Assembly (NCBI GenBank): GCA_030068075.1
Contig: CM057844.1
Location: forward strand, 1,922,001-1,986,000
From: Paguma larvata
Taxonomy: Eukaryota > Chordata > Mammalia > Carnivora > Viverridae
Direction: 5' to 3'
Length of the DNA: 64,000 bases
A program made the translations under genes and the position numbers. The notes beneath the pieces are model-generated. The model saw nothing but the letters and a program-made list of their open reading frames with translations, did not search any database and was not told the DNA's origin. Positions 11,902-23,291 of the stretch are shown one piece after another (the first letter of the stretch is position 1; every line of letters begins with the position of its first letter).

Positions 11902-14179
11902 CACTCATAGGTCTAACAGTCCTTCAGCACTATAGTGGGTAGGTTGTAGGAAGACCACTGAAGATCCTACCTCCAGTACCCACACCCCAGCTGTGACATT
12001 AGGAGACATAGCCCTTTAGGAGACAGACCTGAGATGGGTCTGGGCAACACATTCATTCCTCCATCCCGTGGTGAGTCCCATATAAAGAGGTTATGGTCCT
12101 AAGATAAAGGTGTCAGAATGCACTCTTATATCTGGAGTAGAAGTAAGAACAAGGGACCAACTTATTTTCTTATTATAAATAAGGCATATTTTGTTGTATT
12201 GTGTAACCACAGACAAAAGTGACAGATAAAGATGGGCACATCATCATTAAAAAAAAAAAAGCCTATTCTTTAACTACCTGATTCATGTAAACTTGGCATA
12301 TTTATTATAGCTCTTCAAGGGCCAGAAGGACAGCAGAGGTAGAGAAGAAAAACAGCAAAAGGCAGGTGAAAACCAAGTATACTAGAGGAGGTGATGGTTT
12401 GCCTTCTAATGAGACATTGTGAGGGAGCTGGAGGAGACTTTCCAGGGAGAGTCCAAGGATAAGGCCTAGACTGGGGGCACCTGAGCCAGAGCTGGAGAGG
12501 CAAATGGTAACCAAGATCTGAACTATGTGTCCCAAGTCTTTGAAGAAGAGGGCAGGAAAGCAGTGGCACTACTTGGCCCTTACAGCTGGGGCCCTGTCTT
12601 CCACAGTAGCAAACAGGAGAGAATCCACAGAAGGAGGCTGGTACAGAGAATCTAGGCATATTGGTGAGGATGTGTGCTTATGTAGGGATGTTTTTGTCAC
12701 AACGCCAAAAGATAAAGTCAAGGATACAGCAAGCATGGACTGGTTTCCCAGATCCCAATATGTTAATGTGCAAATGTACATAAGGCAAAATGTGAATGAG
12801 AGCAAAGTAAATATGCAACCAGGAAGAGGGTGGTACAATGTTTCTACAGTGAGTAATAAATATTATACTTTCCTTATAAGTACAGAAGTTGGGTGTGAAA
12901 GTGTCTTCCCACATTTATTAAAATTAAGACAAAGTTGATTATAAAGATCACTCTAACTGCTTCCCTCCTCCTATGTAGAGTCAACGCAAATTTAGCTGTT
13001 TTGTCAACTCAGGGGTGAGGGAGATTGTGCCATCACTACTCCAGTATCCTGCAGTGGCTGGCCAGCCAGAGTCATCACAGTAGACACAGGAAGAAAGAAA
13101 GCCCTATCCTGTCTGATTCCACGCCACATACACAAGACATGGCAGGCAGAAGGGGAGTTCTTCACTCAGAAGGCCAGTGCAGAGCCTAGGTCTGGGCACA
13201 GCTTGCCTACATTGCTGACTCTGTGCTGGTGCACCATGCAGCACTTGGGAGCAACCCCCCCAGCCTCTAGCTCTAGCTGGACTTTTTTCCTCAGGTTCTC
13301 TGAATCTGAGCCAAGCATGTGTGCATCCCTGTGGCTGAAATCATGAGCTTCTTCAGATTACTCCTATTGTCAAAGCTAGAAGCAGTGAGATGGACATGGA
13401 TTTGAGTTTCTCTTTGTTCTCTGCCATTTCATGTCCAGTTCTTCTGCCCCATTCCCAGCTTCTCATCACCAGACACAGAATGGCCTTTCATAGACATCAT
13501 CCCCAGATGCCACAATTGTATGAGGTACAATCTCTACAATGGCTCCTGGTCCATATCACTTATGGTGTTCTGTTTCTCTGCTTCTCAGCTCAAAACTTAC
13601 CTCATAGATTGTGATGATTATGACATATGAGGGTCTTCAGATCTACAGTTGTCAGTTCTGGTTTTTTTCCCTAATTGTTGACCGATGAAGTTTAATAAAG
13701 GGAGAAATTCAACCAGCTTTTCAGACCATCTGAAACATCCATATTTGGCATTTCATAGACGACATTGCTGGGCCTCTGACAGAGTGTTATAGCTCTCTGC
13801 TGTATGCTGCATCTGTAGATTCTGCCTTCTGAACAGAAAAGTTATCCTGAAGATGGGGAACCATATCAAAGTGCTGGATACATCGCACATCTATCTCAGC
13901 CCATCCAGGCACCAACCCTCTACTTCATCTGCCAACTGAGGCCTTGAGGCCCATTTCAGTAAGGCATGCCCCATCCCAAAGCCCCACCAGTGGTTTAATG
14001 AAGCTAAAGTATGAGGTCTCCTCTCTCACTCCTGGGTGTCAGTATTGACACTTGTGGCCTCAGGAGGCCCAGATCCAAGAGCAGAAGTGTTCTCCATGAA
14101 TAACTTCTGAGTGTTCCCCTGATACCTTGTGGTATCAGCCTATGGAGATAGCCAGAAATCATCAGCCTTGATTCTAGTA
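11902..14179. other. Gene-free stretch with one long but unsupported ORF
   Basis: Contains a 137-codon + strand ORF (12525-12938) and overlapping opposite-strand ORFs of similar length. None has a domain, codon pattern or homologue I recognise. No clear repeat. Confidence 0.5.
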
Positions 14180-14520
14180 TTTCCTGTTTATTGCTTTGTC
14201 AGCTAGTTTTTGCTGAACTCCAAACTACCTCCAAAATTTAGTAGTTGAAAACAATAGCCTTTTTCATTTTGGCTCAAAATTCTATTAACTGGTAATATGG
14301 GCTGTACTCAGCTGAGTAACTCTTCTGCCAGCTTTGACTGGCAGCACTTATGCATCTGAAGTCTGCTACCAGTCAGCTAAGCTGCTCTGCCTCTGGAAGT
14401 TAGGTGGCTATTGGGGGTGACAGAGCCACATTATGTCTCTTTGTTTAATAGGCTGGCCCAGCTTCTTCATGTGGTAGAAGTGACAGGAGTCCAAGGAACA
14501 ACTAAAGAAAGAAATCTCCA

Positions 14521-15330
14521 ATATACATCACTTCTTTTTTTTTTTTTTTTTTTTTTTAGAGAGAACTGGTTTTATTTGTTGTTTTTGGCTTTGGCATTTG
14601 TTTTTTACTTCTTTTTTTTTAATTTAAAATAGTTTATTTTCAGATTGGTTTACATAAAACATCCAGTGTTCATCCCAACATGTGCCCTTTTTTAATGCCC
14701 ATCACCCCCTCTCCCCCCCCATCTCCCTCACCCTCAGTTTGTTCTTAGTCTTTGAGAGTCTCTTATGTTTTATCTCCCTCCCTCTCTGTGTCTTTTTTTT
14801 TTCTTTTCCCTCTTCCCCTCCCCCTGGTTTTTGCTTAGTCTCACCAAGTCCACCTATTCCTGGAAACATATGGTATCTGTCTTTTTCTGACTGACTTATT
14901 TCACTTAACATAATACCCTCCAGTTCCATCCATGTTGCTACGCATGGCCAGATTTCATTTTTTCTCATTGCCACATAGTAGTCCATTGTATATATGTACC
15001 ACATCTTCTTTATCCACTCGTCAGTTGATGGACACTTAGTTTCTTTCCATGTTTTGGCTATTGTCGAAAGTGCTGCTATGAACATTGGGGTACACGTGCT
15101 CCTATGCATCAGCAATCCTGTGTCTCTTGGGTAGATTCCTAGCAGGGCTATTGCTGGATCATAGGGTAGCTCTATTTTCATTTTTTTGAGGAACCTCCAC
15201 ACCGTTTTCCAGAGTGGCTGCACCAGTTTGCATTCCCACCAACAATGTAGGAGGGTGCCTACTTCTCCACATCCTCGCCAGCATCTATAGTTTCCTGACA
15301 GCCTTACAATCATGATATACATCACTTCTT
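14521..15330 (-). mobile_element. Young 5'-truncated L1 with 16-bp exact TSD and apparent 3' transduction
   Basis: Exact 16-bp copies of atatacatcacttctt lie at 14521-14536 and 15315-15330. On the minus strand the order is: L1 ORF2 C-terminus, 3' UTR, a first poly-A (14612-14620 as T on +), then about 50 bp of non-L1 sequence with its own AATAAA (tttatt at 14571-14576), then a second poly-A of about 22 (14536-14557). Two poly-A tracts around unique DNA are the hallmark of a 3' transduction. About 15 nt next to the 5' TSD copy are not L1. Confidence 0.9.
14702..15300 (-). pseudogene. L1 ORF2 C-terminal fragment, open frame
   Basis: An uninterrupted frame of about 200 codons encoding the cysteine-rich C-terminal part of L1 ORF2p ([20 protein letters not shown], then [16 protein letters not shown] and the lysine-rich end). 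The reverse transcriptase and endonuclease are missing because of 5' truncation, so it is inactive. The frame is better kept than in the large L1 at 29-35 kb. Confidence 0.85.
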
Positions 15331-15619
15331 AAGGTCACATTATATTTGGTATTATCCCATTGACCAAAGAAATTCATATGGTCAAACCAGAGCTAGTGGA
15401 AGACTGGAACACCCTGGGTTGAGGATATAAGGAAGAATGAAAAATCAAAGCCATTACTGCATCAACCCATAGTAGGTTACCGTTCCTCCCATTGAATCAA
15501 ATGAGAGTCATTCTTCAGTCTCTATCACACACTGCTAGGCATCCTCCCAATTTACATCATATCCTTACACTCTTTCTCCCATAATTATTCTACAAGTATC
15601 AGAAAAGTTCAATGTGATC

Positions 15620-15740
15620 TAATACCTGCCCTTTTCTAGATAAAACCCAAATCCCTTAGCAAGGCATACTAAATTTTACATCATGCCCCAACCAAACTTC
15701 TTAGTACAAATCATAGCCTCCCTGGTATTACCTCCACAAA
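15620..15740 (+). repeat. LINE-2-like fragment
   Basis: 'aaacccaaatcccttagcaa' then 'ggcatactaaattttacatc' and 'catagcctccctgg' follow the L2 3'-region pattern 'aaagtccaaactccttagca'. Heavily decayed. Confidence 0.4.
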
Positions 15741-15750
15741 TAAAGTGCTT

Positions 15751-15753
<3 letters not shown>

Positions 15754-15796
<43 letters not shown>

Positions 15797-15880
15797 TAGA
15801 TCACACATGCACACGTCATACATCATACACATGCACATGCAAGCACACACACTCATGCACATCACACCATGCATTTCAGC
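15754..15880. repeat. (CA)n microsatellite with degenerate CA-rich flank
   Basis: A pure CA run of about 38 bp (15755-15792), followed by imperfect cacatgcacac-type repeats to about 15880. Likely length-polymorphic. Confidence 0.9.
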
Positions 15881-16425
15881 GCCCTCAGAGTGTCCCACTC
15901 TACCTTCAGGATGGCTTGAGTCCTTACCCAACAGGTGACCTCAACAACCAACTAACAAGTAAACCAAATGAGGGAGTTTGAGTCAGTCCATGGTTAAAGT
16001 AGTACTAAAGTTTAGTTCCTTTTTTATGCCTAGATTTTTAAAAATACAAATAAAGTTATAATATGTTCTTCCATAGCCTTGATGGATTCTCTTAGTAACT
16101 CATAGGACCACTAATCTGTACAAAATGCCACTGAATGGAGCAGACACTAAAACTCCTGCCTTTAGGAGAAAAAAGAATATATTTCAATAAGAACTCTTTC
16201 CAAAATGTATACTTTCTGATGCAGATGTATAGTATAAAAAGTATAAATGTTATTTCACCCAACCAATGTGTGTGGACCACCAGCTGGGTAGTAACAGCAC
16301 TCTGACAGAGTGATCAATACAGAAGGCCAGAAAAACACTGAAAACACATCTTTGTGCCTTCCTGGTTTGATCCAGAACTTACCTGAAAGGGTCAGAGAGT
16401 TGATAGGATCAAGTCATCATTGGCC
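15881..16425. other. Gene-free stretch, nothing recognised
   Basis: No ORF or repeat I can name. Confidence 0.45.
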
Positions 16426-16462
16426 AACAAAACAAAACAAAACAAAACAAAACAAAACAAAA
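16426..16462 (+). repeat. (AAAAC)n pentanucleotide microsatellite
   Basis: About seven tandem aacaa units, probably grown from the A-rich tail of an older element whose body is not recognisable. Confidence 0.85.
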
Positions 16463-19400
16463 CTATTATCTCTAGAGTAAAGAAATTTCACATATGTCCT
16501 TGAGGGAGTTTAAGGATTTAATTTATGGATAAATCAAGACTTGACACCAAGGAAATTGATGCTCTGCTAGAAAGTTACCCGGTAGCAGCTCTCAAATGAT
16601 ATTTTATAGAAGTATGCAGAAAATTACAGCATGAAATGAAAGGTTCAGGTTGAAAGTCCATTAGGACATAGTTGACATAGCTGGGCGAATCCTCAAATCC
16701 ACTGTCCATGTAATTTTTTTTTATCAAGATTTAAGAACATGCAGTAATCTGAATGATATTATGTTAGTTTAGAAAACATATTAGCCTAAGAAATATGGGG
16801 AAAAAGAATAAATACAATAACAATATTAACAATTAACTGTAAACAGAACAAGGAATCATTTTCCCTGAGCTGAGTATGTATGCCCCTCTTCTTTGAGGGC
16901 ACTAGGTGGAACTAAGTGTCATTGCCAGTGGCCCCTTCACAGAGGTACTCGCTGAAGGCTTTCAATATCCCTCTGACATCATCAGAACTAGAGAGGACAA
17001 TGGGGTCAAGTACAGACTTGTTGGGAGGACAGTGATGTCCTCAAAGGACATCCCTGAGGGGTATCTGTTAGAAGGAGTCTATCCATAGAGGGTCACAATG
17101 AAGGAAGAGAGTCACAGAGAGTTGAGTCAAGGTGCAAGACTGAGTATGCCACAGGGATAGCATGCCACGGTAGAGAGGAGGGACAATGGATGTGCTACTC
17201 TCCAAAGGGAAAATGCATTCGTGAATAAGAAAGGATGGCAAGGAGGGGGTGAAGGATGAAGGACATGTGGAATGTTTGCCTGTGAGGGACAGTTTGCAAA
17301 GACCATAGCCAAGCCCACCAATGATAGATCACGGATAGGGCCTGGGAGCGGGCACGTTTTCCTGTGCCTATCCTGGAGCACTAGTTACTGGATCATAGAA
17401 TTTCAAGAAAGTGTAGCCATCATCCCAAAAAACTGTGACCTGGAAGAGCCTGAATCCTATCTCTGAGTCACCTTGGACCTGCCTCCATTCTTCCTCCCCC
17501 AAACTCCTCTGGCAGTGCTCCCCTATTTCTACCCCTGCCACTACAAGTGAGCCCCATCCCTCTGGGTGGGGGTGGGAAGGATGACTCTGATCTTCCTTAC
17601 TCCTTCTCCCCACTTTATCATTAAGATGAGTCTTCTTAGATTTCTACCTGAAATTTCTCTTTCCCTAAATCCTCAACTGCCCTCATTGCCTTCTAAGTTG
17701 GGCCCAAACCCTCATGACTGTCATTAAAGGACTGCATGACTTTGTAACAGTAAGTGTGCTGCCTTGTTCTTGCTTCTACCCACACCCCAAGAATTCCAGT
17801 ATATCTGTGCTCCTCTCCATGGCTGTCTTCAGCTTTACCTTACCTTCTTATTCCCACCCATCCAAATGCCTCCCTGACTACACCAGCCAAAAAAAAACCC
17901 CTCTCTTCTTAGTACCCAAATTTCTCAGTTTGGACCACTATTATGAGATTTCTGCCATTTTTCAGTACACAGATAGTATGTGCATATAATTTTTCCAGAT
18001 TATAAACTTCTGAACAGCTAAAGTGGCTGCATATAAATCAGTGTCTCAAAATCAAGACTCCAGAAAGACTTCCAACTTTCTCAGATGTCTTTACCTATGA
18101 GGATGCCATGATCCGCTACATTTTTTCTCTGGGAGTAGAGTCTCTGTTCAGTCAGGACCACTCTTTCTCGTAGTGATGCATTATAGGGTAGACCAGAAGT
18201 GTGATATGAGTCCACAGAAGAACACCTGTTCCAGTGGAGGCAGGAAGTTCTGGACAGATGTGGGACTCAGCATATTTGGTGAACCTGTCCTGGTAATGGC
18301 TGCAGAGGCAGTTTGCTCATAGGGTAGCCCTCCTCACCCAGGGTCACTTTGTGGGTGGAATTTCAGAATGACACAGTAGTGCAAACATGTCTGCATCAAA
18401 GGAGGTGGGCTTATTTGGACTGGGGGGCTGAAGATGTTTCCAAGTCACTTGGAGCTTGACCAAGGGCTATATTTAGTTTGCTATAAAGTTCATTCCACTC
18501 TACCAATGAAACATACAGGAGTTATTAGATCTCAGCATATAGTAACAAGAGGATCAGTGAAGAGTGACAGAAAGTGATTTCCCATTTATCCTGTGCCCTC
18601 AACATACATTATTCAAATTATTTTGCTCACATAGCATATGCATATAGTATACTCATCACCAGCCCTGCCTTAGATAGCACTGTGTCTTCCACCAGGAAAG
18701 AATGCCAATAGTTCATGCATGTAGAAAGTAGTCAACATTTGCATGTTGAATGACCATCCATGCTTCTCTTTCCAAGACATATTCTGATTGATTAAGGAAA
18801 TAACAATTCTCTATAAACCCCAAAGGCTATAACTGACTCAGTCTCTCTCCCTAAGTCTTAGGCCATGTGGGGACCCTTGAGAGAATAAAGATTACTAAGT
18901 CTTAAATTTTTTTGTTTCTTTTGTTTACCCATTAAAGCATTACAGTGCAAACCAAGACAAATAATGACAATAGGGGGCAAATAAGCAACTTCAGGGGACT
19001 TTGGGTGGTTATTAATGCTACAGGAGCTCCAACCAAATCATAACCATTCATCAATCAGGATTCACATGAAATATATGGGTATAACTTCCTCTTTCAGTTC
19101 CGTGTTGCTGTGAGCCTTAACAGAGTCGGACCCTAAGAACCCAGATGCTGGAATAATTGTTCAAAATTTGCAGTGCAGCACCATGGTTGTGTAATGATTG
19201 TATTCCCTGTTGACTCAGTCACCCTATCAAGCATTACAAAAAGAGTTAGCTCCCCACAACATATCACAACTAATGCCTGTGTATTAAAATCAGGATGCCC
19301 TTTGGTTGATACAGGATTGTCTCACTTGCCTACCTGTGAGAAGACAGAATGATGATGTTTTAATGAAATTTCTCAGGTCCTTGGAGGAAGGAGCTCACTG

Positions 19401-20059
19401 GTTCCTTATGGACAACATCTCAGAGCTCCATGGCATGCACTGTGCATGACCGTTTTTGTCTCTTTATGACATTTCGCCAAGTACTATGGGATATTCACTA
19501 CTACACAATCAGAGAAGGAATCGGAGACACAGGATGGTCAGTATTCTACTAGGCTGTTGTTATTTGAAGTAAGTGAGGTCTTGGGCACAATGGCAAGGGA
19601 AAAAATGCAGAAGAAATGGAATGACCATATATCCTTCAATGATGTTGCCACAGTGCACAATAGAGTTTCCTTAGTTGAGAGACGGGCCCACTTTACCTTA
19701 CACTAAGGACATCTCTTTTTAGAATAAATCTTGGCACAAAATAACAGTAAATAAAGGGCTTGGTGCATAAGTAGTAATGCTGACTTGCACCTCCAATGTG
19801 GCGGCCAGCAGCCACATGTGACTAGTTAAACTTAATTAAAATTGAACCCAATAAAAATCAGTTCCTCAGTCATACTAGCCACCATTTAAAGATCTCTGGT
19901 ATTGTTTATTGCATTGAGGCCAGTCTTGTCTGCTCATCAACAGAAAGCAGATATGCACTCCAAGCAGGTCATGAAGCCACTGATGGGATGGACTGGAGTT
20001 AGGCTTTTGAAGGTGAGTGGTGCCTGCATGCTGTTAACACCCAAGCTGTTGCTTTTTAT
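16463..20059. other. Gene-free stretch; one very old repeat near 19.8 kb
   Basis: The ORFs at 16.9-18.0 kb are short and without similarity. Text at 19795-19900 (gccacatgtgactag ... ctagccacc) belongs to a common old mammalian repeat that I cannot name with confidence. No splice-framed coding exon seen. Confidence 0.45.
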
Positions 20060-20584
20060 TTCATTTTATTTCATTTAATCACATATTCATTGTTAAAAGT
20101 CTACTGTGTGCAAAACAGTGTTCTAGGTGCTGGGGTATAGCAGAGAATAAAAAGCAAGCCACTGCCTTCATGAAGCTTACATTCTGTCAGAGAGAGACTG
20201 ACAATAAAAGAGATCAGTAAGAATGTTCATTATGTTGCTAGGTAGTGATAAGTGATATGGGAAAAGGAAAGTAGGAGGAAGGGTGGATATTCTGTGAGTG
20301 GGACTGTCATGTGGAGTAGAAAAACAAAGGATAGGGAACCAAGTGAGAAGGTAAAAATTGAGAGGGGATTAGAGGGAGCTGAAAGAGGGCTTGTGAATAT
20401 CTAGGGGGATAAAATTCCATGCAGAGGGAACAGCAAATGCAAAGACCCTGAGGCTGGATCCTGGTCTGAAGGAGGGATTGCAAGAAGGAGATGGTGTGGC
20501 TGAGAAGGAGGGAATGAAGAAGAGGAGGTTGGAGACAAGTATGTGAGGGAGAGGCAAAGAGGCAAAGAGAAGCCCTAAAGGCTA
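20060..20584 (+). repeat. Ancient LINE-2-like repeat, left part
   Basis: 'ctactgtgtgcaaaacagtg', 'ttctaggtgctggggtatag', 'cttcatgaagcttacattct', then 'agagggaacagcaaatgcaa' and 'agaccctgaggctgg' are in the order of a well-known old mammalian LINE 3' region. It continues after the interrupting L1M at 21541-22017. Confidence 0.6.
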
Positions 20585-21540
20585 CTGTAAGAGTTCTTTT
20601 TTATGTTTGAGTTGTACAACATGTTGATTCGATATACGTATACATAGTGAAGTGATTACTGGAGTCAAGCTAATTAATATATCCACCATCTCACATAGTT
20701 ACCATTTATGTGTGTGGTGAGATCTACTTCCCTACTAAATTTCCACCACACACTACAGTGTTAATAGTGTTAATAACTATAGTCTCCGTGCTGTACATTA
20801 GATCTATAGTACTTATTCATCCTACATACTTGGAGTTTTATACCCTTTGATCCACACCCCCACTAACCACCATTCTACTCTTTGCTTCTATGAATTTGAC
20901 TTTATTAGATTCCATGTATAAATAAGTGAGATCATACAGATTTGTGTGTGTGCGTGTCTGCCTTATTTCACTTAACATAATGTCCTCCAGATTCATCCAT
21001 CTTGTCACCTGAAAGAGAGACAGATCCCAAAGGTGCGGCGATCAGAGAATTACAAGGCAAGGAGCCAAAGCACCAGTCTCCTGGCTCAAGCCTCTTTTAT
21101 TTTTGCAATTTGTCTGATAACAGCAAGCACATACAACATAGTATTTGGAATCTTGACAGGTCATGCACCTGCAGTGTATTCCATACTGGGTCATGAGTAC
21201 ATCTGGCACCAGAAAAAACATTCTTATCCCTGGCCTGGTGCCTGTATGATGTCCATCTGGAGTGAACGAGCAGTTTCGGCTGCTTTCCAACGTAGGAATG
21301 GAACTCTTTCAGTTCCTCACTGCTCCATCCCTTTCCTTCACGACATTATCACAGTGCCTCTGGCTTCTTGTTCTCCAACAGTCACCAATTGCAGGATGTC
21401 CTTTATTAGAGTTGAATAATATTTCAATGCGCATGTGTGTATGCGTGCATCATATTTTCTTTGTTTTTTCATATATCAGTGAACACTTAGGTTGTTTCCA
21501 TATCTCAGCTGTTGTGCATAATGCTGCAGTGAACATGTAG
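20585..21540 (-). repeat. Old L1M 3' end, interrupted by a solo LTR
   Basis: The minus-strand L1 3' region: tgtacaacatgttgattcg, 'catctcacatagttaccatt', 'ttcacttaacataatgtcct', 'gattcatccatcttgtcac', resuming after 21386 with 'ggatgtcctttatt', 'cagtgaacacttaggttgtt' and 'aatgctgcagtgaacatg'. It is inserted in the L2-like repeat and is itself split by the LTR at 21010-21380. Confidence 0.8.
21004..21386 (-). mobile_element. Solo LTR, 371 bp, with 6-bp TSD (class II ERV type)
   Basis: The element 21010-21380 has TG...CA ends and is flanked by exact gtcacc copies (21004-21009 and 21381-21386). A 6-bp TSD is typical of class II (beta-like/ERVK) elements. Minus orientation is supported by a start tgttggagaac, an AATAAA in 'gcaaaaataaaagaggcttg' followed by an R/U5-like 'gagccaggagactgg', and the end 'gatctgtctctctttca'. 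No internal viral genes remain, so it arose by LTR-LTR recombination. Confidence 0.8.
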
Positions 21541-22017
21541 TGGGAGAGAGATGAGACAATCACAGATGATCCAAATGCCTTAGCCTGAACAACCAGAAGG
21601 ACAGACTTGCCCTTAACAGAGATGAAGAAGTCCAGAGAAAGAACAGATTGGTGGAGTGGGCAAGGGGTGCAAAGTTCTGTTTGAACACATCTCCTGGAAA
21701 TATTCAACTACACACCCAAATGGAAATGTTGAGTAAGCAATTCAACGTCTGGAGTTAAAGGAGTGGTTAAGACTCAAAGAAATTGGAATCCTCATTGTAT
21801 AGATGTTTTTGAAGCCATGAGACTAGGTGAGGCCACGATAGGAGTGGGCATAAATAAGAAGGAAAAGAGGTCCAGGCAGCAAGGTCCTGCATGCCAAGGT
21901 TCAGAAGCTGAGAATTAAGAAGAAACAAGAAAAACTGATGAAGAGAGAGGTAGAAGAAAACCCAGTGGAATGTGGTGTTCTTGGAGCCAAGTGAGGATGG
22001 TAGTTCAAGAGTCAGCT
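21541..22017 (+). repeat. Ancient LINE-2-like repeat, right part
   Basis: 'aatggaaatgttgagtaagc', 'tctggagttaaaggag', 'gaagccatgagactaggtga', 'aataagaaggaaaagaggtc' and 'gtggtgttcttggagccaag' continue collinearly from the left part. Together they bracket the L1M and the LTR. Confidence 0.6.
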
Positions 22018-22387
22018 GGGGGGAGGAGCCAAGATGGCAGAACAGCATGGAAGCTTTTTTCTGTCTCCTGTGCATGAAATACAGCCAGCACAACACTAAA
22101 CCATCCTGCAACCTAGAAAATGTATTTGAGGAATAACACACCAATCTGCACAACCTGAACCACAAAACTCAGCAGCAAGAGAAAATAAATTATTTTTATT
22201 TTCAATTTTTATTAAAAATATTTCCTTTATTTTTCTCTACAAAATTTTAACTGTTTTTGGTAAATATTTCGAATTCTATTATACTTCAAACATTTCCTTT
22301 ATTATTTTTCTACTAAATTTTTCACTTTTGTACATTATCAAATTCTTTTATACTTCCATCATTTATTTGATTTTGTGTGTGTGTGTA
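22018..22387 (+). repeat. L1 5' UTR start fragment and AT-rich segment
   Basis: 'ggggaggagccaagatggca' at 22020 is the characteristic beginning of mammalian L1 5' UTRs, on the + strand. Similarity is clear to about 22170. The very AT-rich remainder with a short GT run (22375-22387) may be 5' UTR or simple sequence. The rest of that element is absent. Confidence 0.6.
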
Positions 22388-22708
22388 TTGTTTTTAATTT
22401 TTTTAACAACTTATTGTCAAATTGGTTTCCATACAACACCCAGTGCTCATCCTAGCAAATACCCTCCTCAGTGCCCATCACCCACTCTCCCCCCTCCTAT
22501 ACCCACCTCAAACCTCAATTTGTTCTTAGTATTTAAGAGTCTCTAATGTTTTGTCTCCCTCCCTCTTTGTGGCTTTTTTTCCCCCTTTCCCCTTCCCATG
22601 GTTTTCTACTACATGGATGGAACTGGAGGGTATTATGCCAAGTGAAATAGTCAGAGAAAGACAGATACCATACATTTCCACACATAGATGGATTTTGTTT
22701 TTAATTTT
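22388..22708 (-). mobile_element. L1 3' end with 5' inversion and 14-bp TSD
   Basis: 22402-22607 is a minus-strand L1 3' UTR. At about 22608 the orientation flips and 22609-22690 reads as + strand ORF2 end (atggatggaactggagggta, cagagaaagacagataccat). Exact ttgtttttaatttt copies flank it at 22388-22401 and 22695-22708. This is the classic result of twin priming during L1 integration. Confidence 0.8.
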
Positions 22709-23291
22709 CTAATTGTAATTAAAAAATTTTTTTATTGTCAGATTGGTTTCCATACAACACCCAGTGCTCATCCCAACCTGTGCCCTGTTCAGTGCCCATC
22801 ATCCACTCTCCCCCCTCCCATAGCCCCCTCAACCCTCAGTTTGTTCTTAGTATTTAAGAGTCTCTTATGTTTTGTCTCCCTCCCTCTCTGAGTCTTTTTT
22901 CCTTCCCCTCTCCCCCTGCCCCCTGGTTTTCTGTTAAGTCTCGCAAAGTCCACCTATGCATGGAAACATGTGGTATCTGTCTTTCTCTGACTGACTTATT
23001 TCACTCAGCATAATACCCTCCAGTTCCATCCATGTTGGTGGGAATGCAAACTGGTGCAGCCACTCTGGAGAATTGTGTGGATGTTCCTCAAAAAAACGAG
23101 AATAGAATTACCCTATGACCCAGCAATAGCACTGCTAGGAATCTACCCAAGAGACACAGGAGTCCTGATGCACAGGGCACATGTACCCCGATGTTTATAG
23201 CAGCACTTTTGACAATAGACAAATCATGGGAAGAGACTAAGTGTCCATCAACTGATGAATGGATAAAGAAGATGTCTAGGTCTTTTCTAAT
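22709..23291 (-). mobile_element. Second 5'-inverted L1 directly adjacent, about 570 bp
   Basis: 22730-23036 is a minus-strand L1 3' end. From 23037 it turns to + strand ORF2 (tgggaatgcaaactggtgca; cctatgacccagcaatagca; 'tggataaagaagatgt'). The two halves leave out a short ORF2 stretch at the junction. A possible short TSD, ttttctaat, sits at 22705-22713 and 23283-23291, overlapping the first element's right TSD. Confidence 0.75.

Larger units (their letters stand above)
14180..15400 (+). repeat. Ancient interspersed repeat split by a young L1
   Basis: The segments 14180-14536 and 15331-15400 form one old repeat (aaacaatagcctttttcatt; ctgggctgtactcagctgag-like text; gtcacat; 'attatcccattgaccaaag'). 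The same family appears to recur at 57.6-58.1 kb. I know this as a common mammalian repeat but cannot name its class reliably. The L1 at 14521-15330 interrupts it. Confidence 0.5.

Noticed and set aside
12525..12938. 137-codon + strand ORF, the longest outside repeats and genes apart from L1
   Set aside because: No domain or homologue recognised, opposite-strand frames are similarly open, no splice or promoter context, and one such ORF is expected by chance in 64 kb.
15745..15981. ORFs made of TH or VC repeats
   Set aside because: Translated CA microsatellite; no coding meaning. The same applies to the VC-rich ORFs at 50.7-51.3 kb and the Y/I/H-rich ORFs at 63.0-63.3 kb.
16906..17088. 60-codon ORF (MELSVIASGPFTEVL...) considered as a pseudogene exon
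   Set aside because: No splice sites in frame, no homologue recognised, and it is too short to support.
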